A stretch of DNA of 64,000 nucleotides, taken from NCBI RefSeq assembly GCF_003053745.1, contig NZ_QAYE01000009.1, positions 181,821 to 245,820 of the forward strand, written 5' to 3'. The translations under genes and the position numbers were made by a program. Of the stretch, positions 53,189-60,968 are shown piece by piece. The number at the start of each line of letters is the position of its first letter. The first letter of the stretch is position 1. The notes under the pieces are model-generated. The model saw only the letters and a program-made list of their open reading frames with translations. It ran no database searches and had not been told where the DNA came from. The DNA comes from Sphingomonas faeni. GTDB lineage: Bacteria; Pseudomonadota; Alphaproteobacteria; Sphingomonadales; Sphingomonadaceae.

Positions 53189-55465
53189 TCACAGGTTGAG
53201 CGAGAAGGAGAGCCCGGCGTTGCGGCCGGGTTGCGAATAGGCGTCGCGGACGACCGAGGTCGAGGTCAGTCCGCGGACGTCGCTCCACCAGAAATACTTC
53301 TTGTCGGTGATGTTGAAGATCCCCGCGCGCAGCGTCGCATGATCCATCACGCGCAGCGACGCGGTGGCGTCGAGGATCCAGAAGCCCGACGGCGTGAAGC
53401 AACTGGTGGCGGCGGTGTTGCAACTGTTGTTGGTGTCGCCGACCTTCTTGCCTGCGGAGTGCGTGGCGATGACCTCCGCGCGGAACGGTCCGCTGTCGGG
53501 CTGGTAGAACACGCCTGCGACGACCTTGACCGGTTCGATGCTGTCGAGCGGCTGCGTGCCGGCGAGCCCGGTCGTCCGCATCGTACCCTTGGCGTAGGAC
53601 GCGGCGGCGCGGACGCCGACTCCGATCGGCAGGCGCGCCTCGCCGCGGGCCTCCAGTCCCTCGATCTTGACGCGGCCGCGGTTGATATACTGGTACACCG
53701 CCGGGTCGGCCGCGGTGAAGGCGCCACTCACCTGGATCTGGTCGATGAAGTTGCGGAAGCGGCTGCTGAACGCGGTCCCGCTCAGCGACCAGCCGGTGCC
53801 GCTCAACCGGATGCCGCCTTCGACGCTGTTGCTCGTCTCGGGCTTTAGATCGGGATTGGGGACCGAGCGGTAATTCTGCGTGATGTTGGCAAAGCCGTTG
53901 TTGATCTGGTTCGGCTCGGGCGGCTTGAACCCCTGCGCATAGTTGGCGAACAGCCGGACGCCCTCGGTCAGCTTGGCGACCGCACCGATCCGCGGCGTCA
54001 CCTTCGATCCGCTCTGCTCGCGCGGTACGAAGGTCGTGAACAGCGGATCATTCTGTGGGTTCAGCTTGTAGTGATCGTAGCGGATCGACGGGAACAGCGT
54101 CAGCAGCCCGTCTGCGATGGCAATCTCGTCCTGCGCGAACACGCCGACCAGCGTGTAGTCGGTCGTCGGGAAGGCACGGGTCGGATAGACTTCGCCCGCA
54201 GGCGCGACGGTGCCGTCTCGCACACCCGTCTGGCGGGTGTGCGAGTAGTCGGCGCCATAGGCGAACAGGTGCGTCAACGGCCCGGTCGCGGCGCGGCTTT
54301 CGAGCTGCAGCGTGCCGCCGTAGACTTCGTTGTCGAAGCGGTTGATGCGCGTCCGATCGGCAGCGGTGTTGCGGTCCTCCGCCGCGGCCTGGAGCGTGAG
54401 GCTCTTCTGGTAATAGCCCGCCGCGCGGATACCGCTGACGATCCCGTCGCCGATGTAGCGATAGTCGAGCGTGCCGCGGTTGCGCTCTGTCGTGTCGTGC
54501 GCGGTGAGCCCGATCACCGATGTTGCCGCGAGTGGAGGCTTGGCGATCGCGCTGAGCACGTCGGTGTCGACCACCGACGAGAAATGCTCATAGGTCAGGC
54601 GCAACCGGTTGGCATCGTTCGGCGCCCAGACGAGGCGGCCAAGCAGCGCGTTGGACTCGATGTCCTGCGGGTTTGCCGTCGTGCGATCGGTGGTCGCGCT
54701 GTCGTTGCTGCCCTTGGTCTCGGTCTCGTGCCCGTCGCGACGGGTATAAGCGACCATCGCCTCGATATCGCCAGTCTTGCCTGCGACCACGAAGCCGTTG
54801 GTCCAGCTGTCGTCCGAGGAGTCGTAGCTCGAGCGAAGCCCGCCGCCGACCAGCTTGCCGTCGCTAAGGAAATCGCGCGGGTCCTTGGTGATGAAGCTGA
54901 CCGCGCCCGCGACGCCGTCGCTGCCGTAGAGCGCGGAGGCGGGGCCTCGCAGGATCTCGACCGATTTGAGCAGGTCGAGATCGACGTAATCGCCGCGACC
55001 CACCGATTGCGCGCCGAAGCTGAACGCGTCGGGCACGCGGACGCCGTCGACGGTGATCAGCACGCGGTTGCCCTCGAGCCCGCGGATGTTGAACCCGCTG
55101 TCACGGTCGCGTCCGGTCGAGGAGCCGGCGACGGTGAAGCGCGACGGCGCGCGGCGGACGGTGACGCCCGGCTCGTAGCGCACCAGATCCTTGATGTCGG
55201 AGATGAAGCGATCCTCGATCGTCTTCGCGTCGATCACCGACACGGTCGCGGGCACGTCCTCCACCGCCTTTTCGGTGCGTGTCGCCGTGACAGTGATGAC
55301 CTTGTCCTGACCCTCCGGATCGGCGGCAGGCGCGGTGGCAGTCGGCTTATCGGCCGCCGAAGCAGGCGCAGCTTCTGCGAGAACTGGCTTTGCATGGGCA
55401 GGGCCAGCGGCGCCGATCATCAGGGCAATCGGCGAGATGCCCGCCAGTAATTTGGTCAATGTCAT
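53189..55465 (-). CDS. TonB-dependent haemoglobin/haem-type receptor
   Basis: About 758 residues: signal peptide, a TonB box-like DKVITVTATRTEK (about 58-68), plug domain (VPATVSVIDAKTIED, FNIRGLEGNRVLITVDGVRVPD, VEILRGPASALYGSDGVAG) and a 22-strand barrel ending in a hydrophobic strand (NAGLSFSLNL). The plug has the features of the TonB-haemoglobin/transferrin/lactoferrin receptor class. GGGGAT is before ATG 55465. A Fur-box candidate lies 34 bases upstream. Confidence 0.93.
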   Translation of the reverse strand: MTLTKLLAGISPIALMIGAAGPAHAKPVLAEAAPASAADKPTATAPAADPEGQDKVITVTATRTEKAVEDVPATVSVIDAKTIEDRFISDIKDLVRYEPGVTVRRAPSRFTVAGSSTGRDRDSGFNIRGLEGNRVLITVDGVRVPDAFSFGAQSVGRGDYVDLDLLKSVEILRGPASALYGSDGVAGAVSFITKDPRDFLSDGKLVGGGLRSSYDSSDDSWTNGFVVAGKTGDIEAMVAYTRRDGHETETKGSNDSATTDRTTANPQDIESNALLGRLVWAPNDANRLRLTYEHFSSVVDTDVLSAIAKPPLAATSVIGLTAHDTTERNRGTLDYRYIGDGIVSGIRAAGYYQKSLTLQAAAEDRNTAADRTRINRFDNEVYGGTLQLESRAATGPLTHLFAYGADYSHTRQTGVRDGTVAPAGEVYPTRAFPTTDYTLVGVFAQDEIAIADGLLTLFPSIRYDHYKLNPQNDPLFTTFVPREQSGSKVTPRIGAVAKLTEGVRLFANYAQGFKPPEPNQINNGFANITQNYRSVPNPDLKPETSNSVEGGIRLSGTGWSLSGTAFSSRFRNFIDQIQVSGAFTAADPAVYQYINRGRVKIEGLEARGEARLPIGVGVRAAASYAKGTMRTTGLAGTQPLDSIEPVKVVAGVFYQPDSGPFRAEVIATHSAGKKVGDTNNSCNTAATSCFTPSGFWILDATASLRVMDHATLRAGIFNITDKKYFWWSDVRGLTSTSVVRDAYSQPGRNAGLSFSLNL

Positions 55466-55498
55466 GTTCGTTATCCCCACGGTCTGGCGGCTTGCTAG

Positions 55499-55519
55499 TG
55501 CGAATCATTCTCGTTATCA
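55499..55519. promoter_or_regulatory. Fur-box-like operator
   Basis: TGCGAATCATTCTCGTTATCA (21 bases in two overlapping halves, reading GATAACGAGAATGATTCGC on the other strand) resembles the Fur consensus GATAATGATAATCATTATC. It lies between the receptor and DUF4198 starts and could control both. Confidence 0.65.
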
Positions 55520-55614
55520 AGTGTGATCGAAAAGGAGCATCGCGATGACGAAGACCAGGGCAAATTGGCGGACGGCGCGAGCGACCGGGGCACTGGCTTC
55601 GGCAATCGGCCCTC

Positions 55615-56355
55615 GTGTCGGGGCCGTCGGCGGCGCACATGCCGTATGTGCTGCCGAGCGTATTCGACGCGGCGGGACGTGATCGCATCACGCTCCAAGC
55701 GTCGTTCACCGAAGACGCATTCCGGCCCGAGATCGCGATGAAGGACGCGCCGTTCGAGATCACCGGCCCTGACGGAAAGACCGTCAAGCTGGCCGCACCG
55801 ACGCTGACCACGGACCAGGCGATCGTCGAGGCCGCGCTACCGGCGGACGGTGTGTACCGGCTATCGTCCGGGCAGCGGATCGGTCGGTTGAGCAAGATGT
55901 ACCGAACCGGCGAAACCTGGACGATCGTCGGCGAGGGCAAGACGCCACCGCCCGGCGCGACGTCGGTCGACGTGCGCAGCACGACGCTGGCCGACGCCTA
56001 TGTGGTGCGGGGCAAGCCCGGCGCTGCGGGGGCGCTGGCGGCGCGCGGCAAGGCGCTGGAGATCCACCCGCTCGGCGACCCGAGCAGCTACGCGCCGGGT
56101 TCAGCGGCCGCGTTCGAAATCCTGTACGACGGCAAGCCCCTCGCCGGCGAACCCGTGACGCTGTTCCGCGAGGCGGGGTTCTATGACGGGCACAAACAGG
56201 TCGCGACGGTGAATAGCGACAAGGCCGGGAAGGTGACGCTGACCCCGTCCGATGCCGGGCGGTACCTGATGCTCGTCCGGCACCGTGCGGCCACGCCGGG
56301 CGCGGCGGATGCGTATTCCAGCTTCACCGTCACGCTGGCGTTCGAGGCGATATGA
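55615..56355 (+). CDS. DUF4198 domain protein with frameshifted leader
   Basis: About 246 residues. AHMPYVLPSVFDAAGRDR, SFTEDAFRPEIAMKDAPFE and ETWTIVGEGKTPPPGAT match DUF4198 (a periplasmic, nickel/metal-linked domain). Family members have a signal peptide ending at the AHMPY. Here the good start (ATG 55545, AAAGGAG eight bases before) is one base out of frame with the domain; GTG 55615 is the only in-frame start. Removing one base near 55604 would join them. Probably a mutation or sequencing error in the leader. Confidence 0.75.
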   Translation: MSGPSAAHMPYVLPSVFDAAGRDRITLQASFTEDAFRPEIAMKDAPFEITGPDGKTVKLAAPTLTTDQAIVEAALPADGVYRLSSGQRIGRLSKMYRTGETWTIVGEGKTPPPGATSVDVRSTTLADAYVVRGKPGAAGALAARGKALEIHPLGDPSSYAPGSAAAFEILYDGKPLAGEPVTLFREAGFYDGHKQVATVNSDKAGKVTLTPSDAGRYLMLVRHRAATPGAADAYSSFTVTLAFEAI

Positions 56356-56383
56356 TCGGATTTGATCCGCGAAACGCCGCTTC

Positions 56384-56635
56384 CTAGCCAGGAGCGACCG
56401 GACCAGCATGACTAAGGTAATGCGAGAACGCGCCGGGTATGGTCTTGGCGAGCGCTGCCCGATCCTCGGCGAGCCGGCTCGGCTGGCTGGCACCGGGAAT
56501 GACGGCTGCCACCGCCGGGTTCGCCAGCGTGAACTGGAGACCGGCGGCCTTCATACTCACACCGTGACGATCCGCGATGGCCTTGATCCGAGCAACCTTG
56601 TCGAGGATCGCGGGCGTCGTGCATGCTCGCGGCAA
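56384..56635 (-). pseudogene. Aldo/keto reductase C-terminal remnant
   Basis: The reading frame encodes ILDKVARIKAIADRHGVSMKAAGLQFTLANPAVAAVIPGA and FSHYLSHAG (in pieces), the C-terminal 75 residues of the D-threo-aldose dehydrogenase/pyridoxal type of aldo/keto reductase (about 330 residues in full). The N-terminal three quarters, with the catalytic Asp, Tyr, Lys and His, are missing; the adjacent SDR gene stop is 24 bases away. Confidence 0.8.
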
Positions 56636-56659
56636 CCTGACCGTCTCTCGACCGGCATT

Positions 56660-57364
56660 CTAGTGGCCCGCAACCTGCCCACCGTCCACATGCAGGATTT
56701 CACCAGTCACGAACTTGGCGTCCTCCAAGTAGAGAATGGCCTGCACCACGTCGGCGACGGTGCCCATTCGGCCAAGCGGGTGATATCCGCCGAGCTTGGC
56801 ACGCGTCTCGGCTGGATGCATCGGCGTCTCCATGATCCCGGGTGAAATGGCATTCGCGCGGATACCGCGCGCCGCATATTCGATCGCCAGACTGCGCGTT
56901 GCGGCGGCAAGGCCACCTTTGGTCAGCGAGGCGAGGACCGAAGGAAACTCTGCGTTGGCGTGCTCGGCAAGCGTCGTAACGATCTGGACGACGTGACCGC
57001 CGCCATTGCGCACCATCGCGGGCAGCGCGTGCCGCGTCATGTGGAAGAAGCCATCGAGATTGGTCGCGAGGATCTGTCGATACTGCTCATCGGAATAGTC
57101 GGTGAACGCCTCGCCGATGAACACGCCGGCATTGTTGACCAGCGTGTCGATCCTGCCGAACCGGTCGAGTGTTCGAGCCGCTACCGCTTCCGCAGTCGCG
57201 GCATCACCGACGTCGCCTGCCACGGTGAGCCAGTCGGGCTCATCCGCAGGGGCGATGCTGCGCGACACGCCGACGACGCGCCAACCGCGCTCGCGGTAGC
57301 CGCGGGCGATGCCTTCTCCCAACCCTTGCGATGCCCCCGTGACGATGACGACCTTGCCCGACAT
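56660..57364 (-). CDS. SDR family oxidoreductase, non-canonical catalytic site
   Basis: About 234 residues, Rossmann fold. TGASQGLG (residues 9-16) and LVNNAG (75-80) are normal cofactor motifs. The catalytic lysine is in SLTKGGL (Lys149), but the YxxxK position is Ala145 and the serine region reads IVTTLAEHA. SPGIMETPMHP and HVDGG complete the fold. A subgroup with LTKGG in place of YSASKAG exists. AGGAACTGCA precedes ATG 57364. Confidence 0.88.
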   Translation of the reverse strand: MSGKVVIVTGASQGLGEGIARGYRERGWRVVGVSRSIAPADEPDWLTVAGDVGDAATAEAVAARTLDRFGRIDTLVNNAGVFIGEAFTDYSDEQYRQILATNLDGFFHMTRHALPAMVRNGGGHVVQIVTTLAEHANAEFPSVLASLTKGGLAAATRSLAIEYAARGIRANAISPGIMETPMHPAETRAKLGGYHPLGRMGTVADVVQAILYLEDAKFVTGEILHVDGGQVAGH

Positions 57365-57560
57365 TGCAGTTCCTGTGTTCAGTGTTGAACGGGCGGGTCG
57401 ATGCATTCGGCCCGCAGGGGTCTAACCCCGAACTTTGCTGATTGTGCCACAAGATCAGGAGGTTGCGATACCGATCGACGGTGGATCATGGATCGGGACA
57501 CGTCCGACGATCGTTGGGTGAGGGTGCATGCTGAATTGTTTTCCCGGGGACCGACGCAAA

Positions 57561-58241
57561 ATGACCGATCGACCGTTGATCGTATTCGACGTCAATGAGA
57601 CGTTGCTCGATATAAACATTCTCGAGCCTCTCTTCGTCGACATGTTCGCAGCCCCCGGTCGGATGCGGGAATGGTTTGCGCAGCTGATCTTGTATTCCGA
57701 GGCGCTGTCGCTGGCCGGGCCTTACGTCCCGTTCGGCAAGCTGGGCGGAGCCGTCTTGCGCATGCTTGGCCAGATCCACGGCGTCGTGGTGACGGACGAT
57801 CATGTGCGTCAGCTGGGTGCGCTGATGACGGATATGCCGGTACACGCCGATGTCGCTGCCGGTCTGGCGGTGTTGAAAGACGCCGGGTTCTCGATCGTCA
57901 CGCTTACCAACTCGCCGAACAGTGCCGGGCCCGATGTGCTCGACCGGGCCGGTCTGGGGTCGATGTTCGCCCAGCGGTTTACGGTCGATACCGTGCAGCG
58001 CTTCAAGCCGACGCCGGCAACGTACCAACTGGTACAGGACACCATGGCGGCCACACCAGACACGACCTGGCTGATCGCGGCACACACATGGGACACGATC
58101 GGTGCGCAGGCGTTCGGATGGAAGGCGGCCTTGGTCACGCGCGGCGTGAACGCGCCTCTCGTCCTGGACGGCATTCCGCCGCCGACGCTGGTTGCGCGCG
58201 ACGTCGGTGAGGCGGCGCGCGCGATTGCGGCTAGCCGATAG
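57561..58241 (+). CDS. Haloacid dehalogenase type II
   Basis: About 226 residues, HAD fold. Nucleophile motif IVFDVNETLLD at the N-terminus, VTLTNSPNSAGPDVLDRAGLG in motif II, lysine in QRFKPTPATYQ and LIAAHTWDTIGAQAFGW in the last motif. L-2-haloacid dehalogenase-like; actual substrate unknown. ATG 57561 (GGGGA ten bases before) is preferred over 57528. Ends 18 bases from the convergent kinase gene. Confidence 0.9.
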   Translation: MTDRPLIVFDVNETLLDINILEPLFVDMFAAPGRMREWFAQLILYSEALSLAGPYVPFGKLGGAVLRMLGQIHGVVVTDDHVRQLGALMTDMPVHADVAAGLAVLKDAGFSIVTLTNSPNSAGPDVLDRAGLGSMFAQRFTVDTVQRFKPTPATYQLVQDTMAATPDTTWLIAAHTWDTIGAQAFGWKAALVTRGVNAPLVLDGIPPPTLVARDVGEAARAIAASR

Positions 58242-58259
58242 CGGCATGCCCGCACGATC

Positions 58260-60755
58260 CTAGCTAGAGCGTGCGGCGTCTTTCATCATCCCGGCGACCT
58301 TGGCCGTTAGCGCTTCCAGCGTGAACGGCTTCGTCAACAGCTCCATGCCGGGTTCGAGATGGCCGTTTCCGACTGCGGCGTTCTCGGCATAGCCGGTGAT
58401 GAAGAGCACCTTCAGACCCGGCCGCAACGATCGCGCGGCATCGGCGACCTGACGGCCGTTCATACCGTTGGGCAGCCCGACGTCGGTGATGAGGAGTTCG
58501 ACCTGGGTGCCCGCCTGCAGCATCTTGAGTCCGGCTGCACCATCGGCCGCACCAATCACGGTGTAGCCCGCTTCGCCAAGAACCTCGTCGATCAGATGAC
58601 GGATGGTCGCCTCGTCGTCGACGACCAGAACGGTTCCTCTGCCCACAGTCGTCGCAGTAGCGATCGCGGCTTCCTGCTCAGGCAGTCCGGCATCGCCGTG
58701 GTGGCGCGGCAGATAGATGCAGATCGTCGTTCCGATCCCCAGCTCGGAATAAATCCGGACCTGGCCCTCGGACTGGCGGGCAAAGCCGTAGATCATCGAC
58801 AATCCCAGGCCGGTACCCTCGCCGAGGGGCTTGGTCGTGAAGAACGGTTCGAACGCGCGTTCGATGGTTTCCGCACTCATCCCGGTGCCGGTGTCGGTGA
58901 CGCAGATCGACAGATATTGGCCGGGCGGCAGATCGCGTTCGCGGCCAGAGCGATCGTCGAGCCATTTGTTGGCGGTCTCGATAGTCAGTCGCCCGCCGTC
59001 GGGCATGGCGTCGCGGGCGTTGATGCTCAGGTTGAGGAGAGCGTTTTCCAGCTGGCCCGCATCGATGCAGGCAGGCCAGAGGCCGCCCGCACCGACGACC
59101 TCGATATCGATCGCAGGCCCGACCGTCCGGCGGAGCAGGTCTTCCATGCCGGCGATCAACCGGTTCACCTCGGTGGGCTTCGGATCGAGCGTCTGGCGTC
59201 GCGAGAACGCCAGCAGGCGCTGTGTCAGCGACGCCGCGCGCCGTCCCGCGCCCTGCGCCGCCAGCACGAAGCGGTCGAGATCGTCGAGCCGCCCGCGTGC
59301 GACGCGCATCTGGAGCAACTCGAGATTGCCCATCATGCCGGTCAGCAGATTGTTGAAATCATGCGCGAGCCCGCCGGTAAGCTGGCCGACCGCCTCCATC
59401 TTCTGCGCCTGGCGGAGTTGATCCTGCGTATGCGCGAGTTCCGCCTCGCGCGCTTTCTCCGCGGTGATATCCCTACCCGTCGCATAGGTCAGGTCGCCGG
59501 CGGGCGCGGCAACCCACGCGATCCATCGGAACGAGCCGTCCTTGTGGCGATAGCGGTTCTGGATATGGGCATGCTCGCCAGCCTTCGCGGCTTGATAGGC
59601 GTCGACTGTGTCTTGGTGATCGTCTGAAAGGACGAAATCGTTGACATGGCGTCCGACCAGCTCGTCGGGCTCATAGCCCAGCACCGTCGTCCATGCAGGA
59701 TTCACCCGACGAAAGACGCCGTCGAAATCGATGACGAGCATCAGGTCGGGTGAGGTATCCCACATGCGATCGCGTTCGGCGGTTCGCTTGTCGATCTGAT
59801 CTTCGAGCGTTTCGTTGAGGTCGCGCAACGCCTCCTCGGCCGCACGGCGTGCGGAGATGTCGTTGAACAGGATCGCGACCCGACGATCCGTCGCATCGCC
59901 AACGCGAAAGGCGTATACGTCGAACCAGCGACCGAGCGCCGCGGAGCCCTCCTCGAAGCGAACCGGTTCGCCGGTCCGCGCGACCCGTCCGTAGGTCTCG
60001 TAGAAATGCTCCTCCAGATCGGGGACCGCGTCGCGCAACCAACGGCCCCGGATCGCCTCGACGAAGCCGGTCTGGCGATAGAAGGCGGGGTTCGCCTCGA
60101 TGACGCGGTAGTCGATCGGTGCTGCTGCATCGCCAAGGTCGACCTCGACGATGCAGAACCCGGATTCGATTGAATCGAACAGCGTACGATAGCGCGCGTC
60201 GCTGTGGGTCAATTGCTCCCGGCTGACCTGAAGCTCGTCGTAGCGGCGATCGCGGTCCGTGACGGTGCGTCGCAGATCGAGCTGAGCCATGACCTGCCGC
60301 GCCAGGACGAGTAGCGTCTCCTGCTGGAGATCGGTAAATTCCCGAGCACGATAATCCAGGACGCAGAGCGTCCCGATCGCCAGTCCGTCCGCGGTCTTGA
60401 GCAACGCGCCGGCATAGGCACGGATGTGCGGGTCCCCGGTGACCAGGGGATTGCAGTCGAACCGGCGATCCTTGGTCAGGTCGGGAACGACGAGGAGATC
60501 GTCTTCCAGCAGCGCCTTGACGCAGAACGAACTTTCGAGCGGCGTCTCGCGCACGCCGAGGCCGACCTCCGCCTTGAAGAACTGCCGTCCGTCCCCGACC
60601 AGGTTCACCACGGCAATGGGGGCGTCGCAGAGCTTTGCAGTTAGCGCTGCCAGCTCGTCGAACGACCGTTCGCGTGGCGAGTCCATCACGTCGTAGCACG
60701 CCAACGCCGCCAGCCGGTGCTGCTCGGAATCGTTGAACTCGTTGAGGTTTGCCAA
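58260..60755 (-). CDS. GAF/PAS hybrid histidine kinase
   Basis: About 831 residues. GAF domain (20-165: SFDELAALTAKL, GDGRQFFKAEVG, SFCVKALL), two PAS domains (about 190-310, 340-450), HisKA with GLAHDFNNLLTG (about residue 475), ATPase with NLSINARDAM, DTGTGMS, GEGTGLGLSM and a C-terminal receiver (VLVVDDEATI, ITDVGLPNG, LLTKPF). No transmembrane segment, so it is cytosolic. The start is TTG (60755), with no ATG nearer that keeps the GAF whole. Close paralogue of the next kinase. Confidence 0.92.
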   Translation of the reverse strand: MANLNEFNDSEQHRLAALACYDVMDSPRERSFDELAALTAKLCDAPIAVVNLVGDGRQFFKAEVGLGVRETPLESSFCVKALLEDDLLVVPDLTKDRRFDCNPLVTGDPHIRAYAGALLKTADGLAIGTLCVLDYRAREFTDLQQETLLVLARQVMAQLDLRRTVTDRDRRYDELQVSREQLTHSDARYRTLFDSIESGFCIVEVDLGDAAAPIDYRVIEANPAFYRQTGFVEAIRGRWLRDAVPDLEEHFYETYGRVARTGEPVRFEEGSAALGRWFDVYAFRVGDATDRRVAILFNDISARRAAEEALRDLNETLEDQIDKRTAERDRMWDTSPDLMLVIDFDGVFRRVNPAWTTVLGYEPDELVGRHVNDFVLSDDHQDTVDAYQAAKAGEHAHIQNRYRHKDGSFRWIAWVAAPAGDLTYATGRDITAEKAREAELAHTQDQLRQAQKMEAVGQLTGGLAHDFNNLLTGMMGNLELLQMRVARGRLDDLDRFVLAAQGAGRRAASLTQRLLAFSRRQTLDPKPTEVNRLIAGMEDLLRRTVGPAIDIEVVGAGGLWPACIDAGQLENALLNLSINARDAMPDGGRLTIETANKWLDDRSGRERDLPPGQYLSICVTDTGTGMSAETIERAFEPFFTTKPLGEGTGLGLSMIYGFARQSEGQVRIYSELGIGTTICIYLPRHHGDAGLPEQEAAIATATTVGRGTVLVVDDEATIRHLIDEVLGEAGYTVIGAADGAAGLKMLQAGTQVELLITDVGLPNGMNGRQVADAARSLRPGLKVLFITGYAENAAVGNGHLEPGMELLTKPFTLEALTAKVAGMMKDAARSS

Positions 60756-60968
60756 TGGTCCGATTTCTGTTTTGGGAGGTGCGCCAGTGGTCCACTACCA
60801 CCTCTCTAACGGCAGGCAACGCGCAGATTTTTGCCTGCTATCCGAACCTCTTGTCGACCACAGGACTCAATTCGGTGACGAATATCTGCAGTACGGCGCG
60901 CTGTCGGTAGCAACGAAACAGGCAAGGGGACCGTCCCGCTCTGTGCAAGTCCCCGTCAGATGATCGTA

